From: Pectobacterium sp. CFBP8739
GTDB taxonomy: Bacteria; Pseudomonadota; Gammaproteobacteria; Enterobacterales; Enterobacteriaceae
NCBI RefSeq assembly: GCF_013449375.1
Contig: NZ_JACDRR010000005.1
Location: forward strand, 352,070-416,069
Reading direction: 5' to 3'
Length of the DNA stretch: 64,000 nucleotides
The translations under genes and the position numbers were made by a program. Below the pieces are notes generated by a model that searched no databases, had not been told where the DNA came from, and was given only the letters and a program-made list of their open reading frames with translations. Shown one piece after another: positions 18,993-29,065 of this stretch. Each line of letters begins with the position of its first letter. The stretch's first letter is position 1.

Positions 18993-20117
18993 TTAATAGC
19001 TTTGCAAAATGTCACGCAGCGCATCGCCATATAACTGGCCGCGCCAGCCAGATAACATTTCCGGCATTCCTGCATCTTGCCCACTTAATTTCCAGTGCCA
19101 GTTGAGCAGACGGTTAATTTGACGACGTGACGCCAATAACTCGGCCGATAATCCACTCTGTTCGCTCATGCTTTGTATCAGCGCTTTGATCTCTTTAAAC
19201 GCTTTTTTATAGCCGGGATAGTCGATCAAATTAATGATCGGTGGCGGACAATCTACATCCGCGATACCGTCCGTCTGCGCAACACAGTCCAGCAGCGTTT
19301 TCCCGTGATAGCGGATTTCTGGGCCACTCAGCCCCAGCGAGCTCAGTTCACCCAGTGACGTCGGCAGGCAACGTGCCACCTGTAACAGGTTCTCTTCACG
19401 GACAACAAAATTCACCGCGCTGTCGCGCTCACGCGCTTTACGCAAACGCCACTCAGCCAGACGCTGAAGGCAAGCCAGATGCCGGCCACGCAGTTGCCAC
19501 GCATTACCAAATTCGCGATAGGCCAACGCTGGCGCCAAAATATCCTGTTTACGCTGACAAAGTAGGAGACATTCGCCCAGCGCAGCGTTCATCCACCCCG
19601 CGGCTTGCGTATCCGCCACCAGCTTGGCTGCCATTGGCAACAGGTAGAACACATCGGCGGCCGCGTAATCACACTGTTTTTCACTCAGCGGACGGGCCAG
19701 CCAGTCTGTTCTCGATTCGCTTTTATCTAGCGTCACGTCCATGTAGTCAGCCACCAGCGCAGCGAAACCATAAGAAAGCGGTTTACCTAGAAATGCGGCC
19801 AGAATCTGTGTATCAATGAACGGCGTCGGCAGTGTTCCAAACGCATTGAGAAATACTTCCAGATCTTCGCTGCCTGCATGCAGGAATTTCGTGACCTGTT
19901 CGTCACGCAGTAACGCCTGAAAAGGTGCCCAGTCGGTAATCGTTAACGGGTCGATAAGTGAAAGCTGTTCACCGTCATACAATTGAATCAACCCTAATTG
20001 CGGGTAATACGTGCGGGTTCTGACGAACTCCGTGTCCAATGCCACCTGCGGAAAGCGTCGCGCCTGGGAGCAGGCCTGTTGTAACCCGATGTCGGAAGTG
20101 ATCAACTGATAATTCAA
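18993..20117 (-). CDS. rnd: Ribonuclease D
   Basis: The 374-residue 3'-5' exoribonuclease trims tRNA precursors. The DEDD exonuclease signature is visible: LDTEFVRTRTYYPQLGLIQL near residues 28-47, DLEVFLNAFG, and the CDYAAADVFYLLPM segment with the last Asp. Two C-terminal HRDC-type domains follow. The start codon is TTG (20115-20117), reading LNYQLITSD. E. coli rnd is known to begin at UUG, so this unusual start is conserved. It lies downstream of fadD on the same strand, after a terminator. Confidence 0.94.
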   Translation of the reverse strand: MNYQLITSDIGLQQACSQARRFPQVALDTEFVRTRTYYPQLGLIQLYDGEQLSLIDPLTITDWAPFQALLRDEQVTKFLHAGSEDLEVFLNAFGTLPTPFIDTQILAAFLGKPLSYGFAALVADYMDVTLDKSESRTDWLARPLSEKQCDYAAADVFYLLPMAAKLVADTQAAGWMNAALGECLLLCQRKQDILAPALAYREFGNAWQLRGRHLACLQRLAEWRLRKARERDSAVNFVVREENLLQVARCLPTSLGELSSLGLSGPEIRYHGKTLLDCVAQTDGIADVDCPPPIINLIDYPGYKKAFKEIKALIQSMSEQSGLSAELLASRRQINRLLNWHWKLSGQDAGMPEMLSGWRGQLYGDALRDILQSY

Positions 20118-20173
20118 AACGTCATTCTCTTGGTTGTTTTTACTTTACGGTTCTGAGTCAAATCCGTATCGCC

Positions 20174-20203
20174 ATAAAAAAGAACGCCGGATAAACCGGC
20201 GTG
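20174..20203 (-). terminator. Terminator after fadD
   Basis: On the minus strand ACGCCGG / CCGGCGT with a 5-nt loop is followed by TCTTTTTT. It lies about 55 bp past the fadD stop and before rnd. Confidence 0.82.
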
Positions 20204-20257
20204 AAAACATCATATCGCGTCCTGCCGCTCTCTGGCAGTCGTTTTCGTGGAAAATCG

Positions 20258-21976
20258 TCAGGCGGCAGCGTCTTTCTTCACTTTCTTATCGTCGCGTAAT
20301 TCACGGCGCAGGATTTTCCCCACGTTAGACTTCGGCAAATCGTCGCAGAATTCGATCGCTTTCGGCACTTTATAGCCGGTAAGATTTCGGCGGCAGTGGG
20401 TAATGAGTTCCTCTTTCGTTAACGAGTTATCGCGCCTGACCACAAAAGCTTTGACCGCTTCACCGGATACCTCACTCACCACCCCAACCACCGCCGACTC
20501 GGACACTTTGGGATGGCGACTGATGACATCTTCAATTTCTGTCGGATAGACGTTAAAGCCGGAAACCAGAATCATGTCTTTCTTACGGTCGATGACCCGC
20601 AGAAATCCTTCGTCATCAGACGTGACAATGTCACCCGTTGCTAGCCAACCGTCTTTTAACACTTCATCCGTCGCGGTTGGCTGTTGCCAGTACCCTAACA
20701 TCACCTGCGGTCCGCGCACCCACAGTTCACCGGACTCACCCGGCCCAGCGTCGTTGCCGTCATCGTCAATGATTTTGACGTCCGTTGATGATACCGGTAG
20801 CCCAATACTGCCGCTGTAATGCTTGAGATCGTAGGGGTTTACGGCCACCAAAGGTGAACTTTCCGTTAGTCCATATCCCTCAAGCAGATATTTACCCGTT
20901 AGTTTTTCCCAACGTTCTGCCACCGCTTGCTGCACCGATGCGCCACCACCGACCGCTAAACGCAGCGTTGAGAAATCCAGCTCGTGGAACTCTTTGTTGT
21001 TAAGCAGTGCGTTAAATAACGTATTGACGCCAGTGATAGCCGTAAACGGGTATTGTTTCAGTTCCTTCACAACCGCTGGGATATCGCGGGGGTTAGTGAT
21101 CAACAGATTCTTCCCGCCCAATTCAAGGAACAAAAGACCGTTCACCGTGAGCGCGAAAATATGATAGAGCGGCAACGCCGTGATCACCAACTCATTGCCT
21201 TCTTGCAGAATAGCGCCGTATGCTCCTTTACACTGTTCGAGATTCGCCAACATATTGCGGTGCGTGAGCATGGCACCTTTAGCGACGCCCGTGGTGCCGC
21301 CGGTATATTGCAGAAATGCTAAATCGGTATTGATAATATCGGGCCGAATATACTGCTGACGCCGTCCTTCCTGCAAAACACGACGGAATGATATCGCATC
21401 CGGTAAATGGTATTTAGGCACCAGCCGTTTAATGTATTTCACCACGAAGTTGACCAGCGTCCCTTTTGCTGTGGAGAGCTGATCGCCCATACGGGTCAGG
21501 ATTACGTGCTTCACCGCCGTGTTGTGGACGATTTTTTCCAGCGTATGCGCAAAGTTAGACACGATGACTATCGTGCTGGCCCCGCTGTCTTTTAGCTGAT
21601 GTTCCAGCTCACGCGGTGTATACAGCGGGTTAACGTTAACCACCACCAGACCCGCGCGCAACACGCCAAACAGCGCAACGGGATATTGCAGCAGGTTGGG
21701 CATCATCAACGCCACCCGATCGCCCTTTTGCAATTTAAGCTGGTTTTGCAGATAGGCCGCAAATGCCCGACTCCGCTCTTCCAGCTTACGAAACGTCATC
21801 ACTTCCCCCATGTTGACGAAGGCCGGTCGGTCGGCATAGCGCCTCACACTATTTTCAAACATGTCAATCAACGACGAATAGCGATCCGGATCGATTTCCG
21901 CCGGCACATCCGCCGGATAGCGTGATAACCAAATTTTTTCCAAGACGTCACTCCCGAGATATTTTTTTAGTGGCAT
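20258..21976 (-). CDS. fadD: Long-chain fatty acid-CoA ligase
   Basis: The 572-residue acyl-CoA synthetase activates imported long-chain fatty acids at the inner membrane for beta-oxidation. The AMP-binding motif [12 protein letters not shown] is at residues 224-235. The GYGLTE motif, the FACS signature region with [10 protein letters not shown], and [21 protein letters not shown] are also present. The N-terminus is about 11 residues longer than in E. coli; GAGGGCGACG precedes the chosen ATG. A FadR operator at 22018-22034 lies 42 bp upstream of the start. Confidence 0.95.
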   Translation of the reverse strand: MPLKKYLGSDVLEKIWLSRYPADVPAEIDPDRYSSLIDMFENSVRRYADRPAFVNMGEVMTFRKLEERSRAFAAYLQNQLKLQKGDRVALMMPNLLQYPVALFGVLRAGLVVVNVNPLYTPRELEHQLKDSGASTIVIVSNFAHTLEKIVHNTAVKHVILTRMGDQLSTAKGTLVNFVVKYIKRLVPKYHLPDAISFRRVLQEGRRQQYIRPDIINTDLAFLQYTGGTTGVAKGAMLTHRNMLANLEQCKGAYGAILQEGNELVITALPLYHIFALTVNGLLFLELGGKNLLITNPRDIPAVVKELKQYPFTAITGVNTLFNALLNNKEFHELDFSTLRLAVGGGASVQQAVAERWEKLTGKYLLEGYGLTESSPLVAVNPYDLKHYSGSIGLPVSSTDVKIIDDDGNDAGPGESGELWVRGPQVMLGYWQQPTATDEVLKDGWLATGDIVTSDDEGFLRVIDRKKDMILVSGFNVYPTEIEDVISRHPKVSESAVVGVVSEVSGEAVKAFVVRRDNSLTKEELITHCRRNLTGYKVPKAIEFCDDLPKSNVGKILRRELRDDKKVKKDAAA

Positions 21977-22017
21977 CGTCGTCGCCCTCAGAGGCTTATT
22001 GTTATTAACATTATTTT

Positions 22018-22034
22018 AACTCAGCCTACCAGTT
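22018..22034 (-). promoter_or_regulatory. FadR operator of fadD
   Basis: On the minus strand AACTGGTAGGCTGAGTT closely resembles the E. coli fadD operator as I remember it (AGCTGGTATGATGAGTT). It lies 42 bp before the fadD start, and fadR is in the same window. Confidence 0.7.
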
Positions 22035-22087
22035 AGCTAACAAACAATGTTAAGGTTGCGAGAGCGATCACTAATTTATTCTTTATT

Positions 22088-22120
22088 CAAAAAAAATCAG
22101 GCAACCTGCGTCGCCTGATC
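22088..22120 (-). terminator. Terminator after slp/yeaY
   Basis: On the minus strand ATCAGGC / GCCTGAT with a 10-nt loop is followed by a run of seven or more T, 24 bp past the lipoprotein gene stop. Confidence 0.85.
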
Positions 22121-22143
22121 TCTTCACGTCGAACGAAATAATT

Positions 22144-22788
22144 TTATTCTGTCACGACATTCTCAACCCGTGCCGGCCCCGACCACCCACCGTCAAATCC
22201 CCATCCGGGGCCCCAACCATAGCCGTAACCTGCACGCCATCCCCACGGGCCATAACCGTAGCCGCCAGGTGGCATCATCAGGCGTTGCACGACATTCCAG
22301 CGTTTGTAGCCTTGTGCGTCGATCACGACGTAACGATAAGGCTTATCGCCGATAGCGCCCTGTTCGGTGCCGACAATCGGCCCAACAACGGTCACCAGTT
22401 GATCTTTAAAATCGACGGGTTCCAGAAAGCGGTTCACATAGGCAATAAAACGCCCTTCTGATGGCGTATCCAGCAACGGTTTCGCCCCACTATCCAGCGG
22501 CATGCTGGCAATCTCCAGGCGCGTTCTATTCACCTCATTGTGGATGCTAACTACCCGCCCGCCAAAACGTGATTCCTGACCGACATAAATCTGTGGCGCA
22601 TTCATGACACGCACCAGATCGTCCTGCGGTGTGGGCGAGGTGCCTTTAATCGCATCCGGTATCGTGACACAGCCCGAAAGCAGCAGCGCTGCCGCCGCTA
22701 TCAGACAGAGTCGTGCTTTTTTCTGATGCAGATGCAGATTTTTCATTCGCACACTTTTTATCTGTACATGCTTCATGGGTACAAACAT
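22144..22788 (-). CDS. yeaY: Slp/YeaY family outer-membrane lipoprotein
   Basis: The protein is a Slp-family lipoprotein of the outer membrane. A lipobox LLLSGC follows a hydrophobic stretch LCLIAAAAL, so Cys becomes the lipidated N-terminus. The middle region has [22 protein letters not shown] and QLVTVVGPI, and a glycine-tyrosine-tryptophan-rich tail ends ARVENVVTE. The ATG at 22786 has GAGGGGG upstream but gives a long basic N-region before the lipobox; an ATG at 22744-22746 ([10 protein letters not shown]) gives a normal-length signal peptide and may be the true start. It lies downstream of tsaB, as in E. coli. Confidence 0.88.
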   Translation of the reverse strand: MFVPMKHVQIKSVRMKNLHLHQKKARLCLIAAAALLLSGCVTIPDAIKGTSPTPQDDLVRVMNAPQIYVGQESRFGGRVVSIHNEVNRTRLEIASMPLDSGAKPLLDTPSEGRFIAYVNRFLEPVDFKDQLVTVVGPIVGTEQGAIGDKPYRYVVIDAQGYKRWNVVQRLMMPPGGYGYGPWGWRAGYGYGWGPGWGFDGGWSGPARVENVVTE

Positions 22789-22887
22789 GGCACAACCCCC
22801 TCTTCGGATATCTGATAGTTAGACTGCTCAGCATCGAATAAGTTGCTGTTTATAGAAGTTATACGCCGCACCAAATAGGTATTCTGT

Positions 22888-23589
22888 TTATTCGCGACCG
22901 GGGAGTTTTTTCCAGGTCACTTCATTGCGCAGATAGCGTGGTTGCGCATTCTCGACACTGACCGCCTTTCCTGCCTGCCATAGCTGGTAGGCCAGCGGTA
23001 ACATGTCCTGTGCCTGCGGTAGCAGCACATTGCCCTTCGCTAACACCAGAGAAGAATGGCTGACCAGTTCAGGATAGGTTTCCCATCCGGTTCCGACCGT
23101 GGTCCATTCACCTGACAGCGCAGCGGTTAAGGCCTGCACCTGTTCAGGTTTCAATACGGCTTCCTCGGATTCGCCTTGCCAGCTACCGTCAGCATCGCGC
23201 TGATAGCAGCCCCAGTACACTTCACCCATTCGCGCATCAATGGCTGCCAGCACTTGCGTCGCCTGCGTCAGGCGGAAAGCGCCCTGCGCCATCGTCGCCA
23301 GTGACGATACGCCGAGCATCGGTAAATCCGCGCCCAACGCCAGCCCTTGTGCAATGCCGATACCAATCCGCACGCCGGTAAAGCTTCCCGGCCCTTGGCC
23401 AAAAGCCAGCGCATCGAGATCGTTAAGCGTCAAGCCGCTGTCGGCCAGCACCTGCTGAACCATCGGCAGAATACGTTGTGTGTGCTCACGGGGACAAATT
23501 TCGAACAGAGAATGAATTTCGCCTTCATTCCAGAGTGCAACGGAACAAGCTTCCGTTGCGGTATCAAGCGCTAGAATTCGCGTAGACAT
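22888..23589 (-). CDS. tsaB: tRNA threonylcarbamoyladenosine biosynthesis protein TsaB
   Basis: The 233-residue ASKHA-fold protein works with TsaD and TsaE to make t6A37 in tRNAs that read ANN codons. Family marks are the N-terminal [17 protein letters not shown] and the [23 protein letters not shown] segment. TsaB itself lacks catalytic activity and scaffolds the complex. GAGGT lies just before the ATG. Order yoaA-tsaB-yeaY on the minus strand matches E. coli. Confidence 0.95.
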   Translation of the reverse strand: MSTRILALDTATEACSVALWNEGEIHSLFEICPREHTQRILPMVQQVLADSGLTLNDLDALAFGQGPGSFTGVRIGIGIAQGLALGADLPMLGVSSLATMAQGAFRLTQATQVLAAIDARMGEVYWGCYQRDADGSWQGESEEAVLKPEQVQALTAALSGEWTTVGTGWETYPELVSHSSLVLAKGNVLLPQAQDMLPLAYQLWQAGKAVSVENAQPRYLRNEVTWKKLPGRE

Positions 23590-23704
23590 GCCAACCTCAG
23601 GCAGGATAAATAAATCTTAACAACCCGTATCATAGCATAAGCCCCTGCCGTGCCGCAGCCCTTCCCGCCATCGGTGAAATCATGCAGCAATCGCCAGTTG
23701 GGAA

Positions 23705-25624
23705 TTATGTATTACGCGTCAGGAAAGTAATCGCCTGCCCAATATCGCGGGTCCGCGGCGTCGGCGGCAGGCTGTTAAGGAACACGGCACCATACGGACG
23801 CATCACCAGTCGATTATCGCAAATCACAATCACACCGCGATCCTCAACGTCACGGATGAGGCGACCCACGCCTTGCTTCAGGGTAATGACCGCATCGGGA
23901 ACCTGCACATCGTCAAAAGGCTCGCCGCCGCGCAGCCGGCAGTCTTCGATACGCGCCTTCAACAGCGGGTCGTCCGGCGAGGTAAACGGCAGTTTATCAA
24001 TAATGACGCAGGAGAGCGTATCGCCACGCACATCCACGCCTTCCCAGAAGCTGCTGGTCGCCACCAGTAACGCATTGCCCGCCGACACAAACTGTGACAG
24101 TAACTGCGCCTTCCCGGTCTCCCCCTGTAGCAGCACCGGTAGCGTCAGCATGGCGCGAAACTCAGCGGCCAAATCGCGCATCATCTGATGCGAGGTACAC
24201 AGCATAAAGCAGCGTCCCTGATTCGCTTCAATCAACGGTTGCAGCATCGTCGCCAGCCTTTTCGCCGCACCGGGACGATTGGTTTCCGGCAAATGACGGG
24301 GAACGCAGAGCAGCGCCTGATTGGCATAATCAAATGGGCTAGGCAAAAGGAGCGTGTTCGCGTTATCCAACCCCAGCCTATCGGTGAAATGGACGAGTTG
24401 ATCGTTAACCGATAGGGTGGCGGAGGTAAATATCCAGGCGGCAGGCTTGTCCTTCATCAATTCGCGAAAACGATCGGCGACAGACAGCGGCGTCAGTGCC
24501 AACACGAAATGGCGCGAATTGCATTCATACCAGTAGCTATAACCCGGCTGTTGTACTTCTTTCAGTCGCTTCAGGCGGTTGCGATAGAGCGTGGCGCGTT
24601 CAAAAGCGGCATCCAGCAGCGCAGAGCGCCCCAGCGACAGTTTCGCGACGTCGTAACACAGCTCCAACGCATCATCCAGCAACACCAGCGCACGCTGAAG
24701 CGACGGCTGTTCGAGCACATCGCGCAGATTACCGCGAAACCCCGGATCGCCCAGCGCCAGCCGAAAATCCTGCGTACTTTGCGTCAGGCGATCGGCACTT
24801 TTTTGCAACTGAGCGGCATCGCGTACTTCGGTGCGGTAAGCAATGATGATGTCTTTTGCCAGATCCAGCAGTTGACGACTGGAAAGCTGCTGGCCGAAAT
24901 ATTGACTGGCAATGTCAGGAATCTGGTGGGCTTCATCGAAAATCACGACGTCACTTTCAGGGATCAGCTCGGCAAAACCGGTCTCTTTGACCACCATATC
25001 CGCGAGATAAAGGTGGTGGTTAACCACCACGATATCGGCATCCATCGCCTTGCGTCGCGCTTTCACCACGAAGCACTCTTTATAGTGCGGGCAGTCGCTG
25101 CCCAGACAGTTATCGTTGGTGCTGGTCACTAACGGCCAGATCGCGCTGTCTTCCGCGACGCCGGAACAGGTCGTAACATCGCCTTCCGCCGTTTCCGATG
25201 ACCAGCCGCGCAGCCTGACCAGTTCGCTTAGCGTTTCAGCGGGTAAATCACCGCCACCCAGCGATTGCTGGTCGAGCCGTTCCAGACAGAGATAGTTCGA
25301 GCGGCCTTTCAGCAGTGCGAGTTTGCCTTTGTACTTCAGCGCCTGCGCAATCGTCGGTAAGTCGCGGCTATAGAGCTGATCCTGTAGCGCTTTCGAACCT
25401 GTCGAGATGATGACTTTTTTATCGGCACGCAAGGCGGGCGCAAGGTAGGCATAGGTTTTACCCGTTCCGGTTCCCGCTTCCACCACCAGCGCCGTTTTAT
25501 CGTCGATGGCGCGCGTTACCGCCTGCGCCATCTGCCGCTGTGGCTCACGCGGTTTGAAGCCCGTGATCGCTTTCGCCAGCGCGCCGTCATTCGCAAAATC
25601 ATCGATTACCCGATCGTTCGTCAC
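23705..25624 (-). CDS. yoaA: DinG-like ATP-dependent helicase YoaA
   Basis: This XPD/DinG-type iron-sulfur helicase helps repair of replication blocks with the clamp-loader subunit chi. Motifs in order: Walker A EAGTGTGKT, four Fe-S cysteines in TTCSG, DNCLG, SDCPHY and KECF, Walker B FDEAH, then C-terminal helicase motifs ATSSFWEGVDVRGD and QGVGRLIRD. I chose the GTG at 25622-25624, which has AGAGAGCAGG upstream and gives 639 residues. The ATG six codons earlier lacks a ribosome binding site. Confidence 0.92.
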   Translation of the reverse strand: MTNDRVIDDFANDGALAKAITGFKPREPQRQMAQAVTRAIDDKTALVVEAGTGTGKTYAYLAPALRADKKVIISTGSKALQDQLYSRDLPTIAQALKYKGKLALLKGRSNYLCLERLDQQSLGGGDLPAETLSELVRLRGWSSETAEGDVTTCSGVAEDSAIWPLVTSTNDNCLGSDCPHYKECFVVKARRKAMDADIVVVNHHLYLADMVVKETGFAELIPESDVVIFDEAHQIPDIASQYFGQQLSSRQLLDLAKDIIIAYRTEVRDAAQLQKSADRLTQSTQDFRLALGDPGFRGNLRDVLEQPSLQRALVLLDDALELCYDVAKLSLGRSALLDAAFERATLYRNRLKRLKEVQQPGYSYWYECNSRHFVLALTPLSVADRFRELMKDKPAAWIFTSATLSVNDQLVHFTDRLGLDNANTLLLPSPFDYANQALLCVPRHLPETNRPGAAKRLATMLQPLIEANQGRCFMLCTSHQMMRDLAAEFRAMLTLPVLLQGETGKAQLLSQFVSAGNALLVATSSFWEGVDVRGDTLSCVIIDKLPFTSPDDPLLKARIEDCRLRGGEPFDDVQVPDAVITLKQGVGRLIRDVEDRGVIVICDNRLVMRPYGAVFLNSLPPTPRTRDIGQAITFLTRNT

Positions 25625-25848
25625 GCCTGCTCTCTTTCTCATAGGAAAACATAGTTAGGAAAACATAGTCTGCCGTCACTAACCGTTTCAGGCCACAGCA
25701 AAAATATCGCGCTGATTATGCCAAGAGTCCTCCGACGCTACCACCTTAAATCAGGAAAGCGTGCCGCAATCTGCTGTGTTAGGCTTGGCGGCTGGTATTG
25801 ATTGATGTCACTATTTTAACTATCCCCACAATGGAGAACCCCCACCTC

Positions 25849-26193
25849 ATGGCGATCACACGTATTAATCCTGAAGCACGCTGGTCAGACGCGGTCATCC
25901 ACAACAACACGCTCTATTACACCAGCGTGCCGGAGAATCTGGATGACGGCGCACAGGCGCAAATGGAGAACGCGCTGGGCGCGCTGGATGCCATCCTGCA
26001 ACAGGCGGGAACGGATAAGAGCAAGCTGTTGGACGTGACGATTTTTCTTGCCGATGCGGATGATTTTGCCGCGATGAACGCTGCGTGGGATGCCTGGGTC
26101 GTGGCGGGCAGTGCGCCCGTCCGCTGCACCGTACAGGCTAAATTGATGCACCCGAAATTTAAAGTCGAAATCAAAGCGATTGCGGCAATATAA
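25849..26193 (+). CDS. yoaB: RidA/YjgF family protein YoaB
   Basis: The 114-residue protein matches E. coli YoaB in length and belongs to the Rid family, whose archetype deaminates reactive enamine/imine intermediates. Seen are ARWSDAVIHNNTLYYTSVPENL, the DVTIFLADADDF segment, and the APVRCTVQAKLMHP motif holding the conserved Arg. The start at 25849 gives MAITRI and follows GGAG 12 nt upstream. It is convergent with yoaH and divergent from yoaA. Confidence 0.9.
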   Translation: MAITRINPEARWSDAVIHNNTLYYTSVPENLDDGAQAQMENALGALDAILQQAGTDKSKLLDVTIFLADADDFAAMNAAWDAWVVAGSAPVRCTVQAKLMHPKFKVEIKAIAAI

Positions 26194-26240
26194 GCTATCG
26201 TCTTAGATAATCTGAAGAGGAAGAAAGGTAGTTACTGTTC

Positions 26241-26480
26241 TTACTGCTCTTCCTCTTCCTCACCATCGTCAAAATAGTGTTCTTCGTCGTTGTCATTAAC
26301 GGTGTCATCATCTTCATCAAACATCACCGCAACGTTGTCGCCCTGATGTTTTTGGCGGATCTCCGCCGCGACCTGTGCTATCGCCTGGCCGCTGCTCATG
26401 CCCTCAGACATCAATTCCTGAATACGCTCTACCGCATCTTGCTGCTGTTTGTGCGTCAGTGCGGGCATACCTGCAATCAT
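26241..26480 (-). CDS. yoaH: UPF0181 protein YoaH with acidic tail
   Basis: This small protein (79 residues) shows the UPF0181 core, [37 protein letters not shown]. Function is unknown. AAGGAAACC lies 8 nt before the ATG at 26478-26480; the longer open frame adds 18 unsupported residues. Compared with the roughly 59-residue E. coli protein, it has a C-terminal extension of about 20 residues that is almost all Asp and Glu and ends in GEEEEEQ. It is divergent from pabB. Confidence 0.88.
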   Translation of the reverse strand: MIAGMPALTHKQQQDAVERIQELMSEGMSSGQAIAQVAAEIRQKHQGDNVAVMFDEDDDTVNDNDEEHYFDDGEEEEEQ

Positions 26481-26638
26481 GGTGGTTTCCTTGTTGATAA
26501 ATTCGCGCGTATCATCGCATGTCCGCTTCGGCATACACCAGCATTTCTGCTTTGTGGTACGCTGAGGTCAGTGAAATCGATACGTTATCAACATAACCAC
26601 ACTCTAGACACAACAATAGTAGACATAACACGAAAAAC

Positions 26639-28081
26639 ATGACTGCCGCCAATACGACCCACGTCACCAACACCAGCGATTCGGCCACCGCGACGGGTTC
26701 CGCCGTTATCCATCACGCGCTGCCTTACTACCCGACGGTGCTGCTCGATCGCTTTGCGCCCTTTTCCCAACAGCCGTGGGCGATGTTGCTGCACTCCGGG
26801 TTTGCCGATCATCCGCACAATCGTTTCGATATCATGGTCGCTGATCCGCGAGTCACGCTGTGCACGCAGGGAAGCAGGACTGAAATCACACGTGCCGGTG
26901 TAACGAATACCGTAGAGGGCGATCCCTTTACCCTGCTGCAAGAGCAGCTTGATACGTTGGCGTTACCCACAGAAGCCCACCCTGATTTTCCCTTTCAGGG
27001 TGGTGCACTGGGTTTGTTCGGCTATGATTTGGGTCGTCAGATTGAAGCGCTGCCTACTCAGGCTGAACGGGACATCGACCTGCCTGATATGGCAGTCGGT
27101 TTATACGATTGGGCACTGGTTGCCGACCACCAGCGACAGACATTAACGCTGATCGTACATCATTCCCTGCAGGCGCGGCTCGACTGGCTAGCGAATCCGC
27201 CCGTTAGCGCTCCGCAAGACGATTTCAGCCTCACCAGCAATTGGCAGCCGAACATGTCACGCGAGGCATACGGCGAAAAATTCCGCAAAATACAGGACTA
27301 CCTTCTGGCGGGAGACTGTTATCAGGTTAACCTGGCACAGCGTTTTTCTGCGGCTTACCATGGCGATGAATGGCAGGCGTTTTTACAGTTATCCGCAGGA
27401 AACAAAGCGCCCTTTTCGGCCTTTCTGCGTCTAGCAGAAAATACCGTCATCAGCGTCTCACCGGAACGTTTCCTCTGGCTGGAAGATCATCGTATTCAAA
27501 CGCGTCCAATTAAAGGCACCCTGCCACGTCTCGCTGACCCAGAGGCTGATAAACAGCAGGCGGAGCGGCTCGCTAATTCGGAGAAAGATCGCTCGGAAAA
27601 TCTGATGATTGTCGATCTGCTGCGTAACGATATTGGCCGCGTCGCGGTGCCGGGTAGCGTCCGCGTGCCGGAGCGGTTTGTCGTCGAACCGTTTCCCGCG
27701 GTGCACCATCTGGTCAGTACGATTGAAGCACGGCTACCGGATGATTGCCCCGCCACCACGCTGCTACGTGCCTGCTTCCCCGGGGGCTCGATTACCGGTG
27801 CGCCCAAAATCCGCGCCATGCAGATCATTGAAGAGCTGGAGCCTCAGCGCCGTAATGCTTACTGCGGCAGCGTCGGCTATATCAGCCTGTGCGGCACCAT
27901 GGACACCAATATCACCATCAGGACGTTATTAACCGAACGCGGCAGAATTTACTGCTGGGCGGGCGGCGGTATCGTTGCCGACAGTCAAGAACAGGCGGAA
28001 TATCAGGAAACGTTTGATAAAGTCGGCCGCATTCTTCCCTTGCTGGATAGGATCCAGACAATTCAGGTACGGAATAAATGA
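26639..28081 (+). CDS. pabB: Aminodeoxychorismate synthase component I
   Basis: The 480-residue enzyme aminates chorismate to 4-amino-4-deoxychorismate for folate synthesis, with glutaminase PabA. The hallmark Lys is present in PIKGT (K292), which separates PabB from anthranilate synthase (PIAGT). Other motifs are GDCYQVNLAQRF, ENLMIVDLLRNDIGR, FPGGSITGAPK and AGGGIVADS. A Ser/Thr/Ala-rich N-terminal stretch of about 25 residues extends beyond the E. coli protein; an internal start cannot be ruled out. It overlaps nudL by ATGA, so translation is coupled. Confidence 0.94.
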   Translation: MTAANTTHVTNTSDSATATGSAVIHHALPYYPTVLLDRFAPFSQQPWAMLLHSGFADHPHNRFDIMVADPRVTLCTQGSRTEITRAGVTNTVEGDPFTLLQEQLDTLALPTEAHPDFPFQGGALGLFGYDLGRQIEALPTQAERDIDLPDMAVGLYDWALVADHQRQTLTLIVHHSLQARLDWLANPPVSAPQDDFSLTSNWQPNMSREAYGEKFRKIQDYLLAGDCYQVNLAQRFSAAYHGDEWQAFLQLSAGNKAPFSAFLRLAENTVISVSPERFLWLEDHRIQTRPIKGTLPRLADPEADKQQAERLANSEKDRSENLMIVDLLRNDIGRVAVPGSVRVPERFVVEPFPAVHHLVSTIEARLPDDCPATTLLRACFPGGSITGAPKIRAMQIIEELEPQRRNAYCGSVGYISLCGTMDTNITIRTLLTERGRIYCWAGGGIVADSQEQAEYQETFDKVGRILPLLDRIQTIQVRNK

Positions 28082-28671
28082 GTGAGATCATCTTGCCGCC
28101 AACGGCTTTTGCGCTGAACGACTTTATTATGCGCTTTCAGTTACAGCTTCCGCCATCATTGCGACCAGTGCACCAACAGCGTCAGGCCGCAGTGCTGGTG
28201 CCGATTATTTGCCATCCTACACCTACGCTGTTATTGACCCGACGCTCTGCCGATCTGCGCAAGCACGCCGGACAAGTGGCGTTCCCCGGAGGAGTGGCAG
28301 ACAGAGAGGATCGTTCACTCATCGAAACGGCGCTGCGTGAAGCACAGGAAGAGGTGGCTATCCCGCCAGAAAACGTTCAGGTATTGGGAGTATTACCGCC
28401 GTTAGACAGCGTGAGCGGTTTTCAGGTCACGCCCGTTGTCGGGCTCATCGCCGCCCACACCCGCTTTCATCCCAATGAAGACGAAGTCGCCGAGCTGTTT
28501 GAAATGCCGTTGGACGAGGCCTTCGCGCTAACGCGCTATTACCCACTGGATATTGAGCGTAAGCAACAGCGCCATCGGGTTTATCTTTCCTGGTATCAAC
28601 AACAGTTTGTTTGGGGGCTGACGGCTGCCATCATCCACCAGATCGCCTTGCAGATTTCCGACAGACCCTAA
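28078..28671 (+). CDS. nudL: Nudix CoA pyrophosphatase NudL
   Basis: The 197-residue Nudix hydrolase has the CoA pyrophosphatase signature LLTRRSADLRKHAGQVAFPGG, followed by a variant Nudix box ending REAQEEV at about residues 87-93. It probably cleaves CoA or related nucleotides in the cytoplasm. The start ATG overlaps the pabB stop, as in E. coli. Confidence 0.92.
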   Translation: MSEIILPPTAFALNDFIMRFQLQLPPSLRPVHQQRQAAVLVPIICHPTPTLLLTRRSADLRKHAGQVAFPGGVADREDRSLIETALREAQEEVAIPPENVQVLGVLPPLDSVSGFQVTPVVGLIAAHTRFHPNEDEVAELFEMPLDEAFALTRYYPLDIERKQQRHRVYLSWYQQQFVWGLTAAIIHQIALQISDRP

Positions 28672-29065
28672 ACTTAAAGCCGCATAGCGCGACTTTGAGG
28701 TTTCTACTTCTTTTCTTTCACTAAGTATCCCCAACGTAAAAGCGGTCTTTTCGTTCAAAAAGCACTCAAGAATAGATTTTACAATAACTTACACCCCATT
28801 TGAGATAAGTTAAATTGTGCTATGCCATAAGTTTATTTCATGCGAAAAAGAAAGCCGCACAACATATTCCACACTACAATAGCGCGATTTGACGAGTTTT
28901 ATTCTAATCTTTGGGTAGATATCCACTAAAACTCAGGTCATGTCTCGCCAGAACCGAAAACAGCAGATAATTCGCAGCATCACTATCTGATTGTGATAAA
29001 GGATCCGGACACAGACGATCGGAAAATAGATGTGGATACCGCCCTGAGTCTTTGAGGAGTTTCGC
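28672..29065. other. Gap between nudL and sdaA
   Basis: An AT-rich stretch of 394 bp that should contain the sdaA promoter and leader. I see no gene, no good hairpin terminator and no assignable operator. TTGACG at about 28889 could be a -35 element. Confidence 0.45.
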
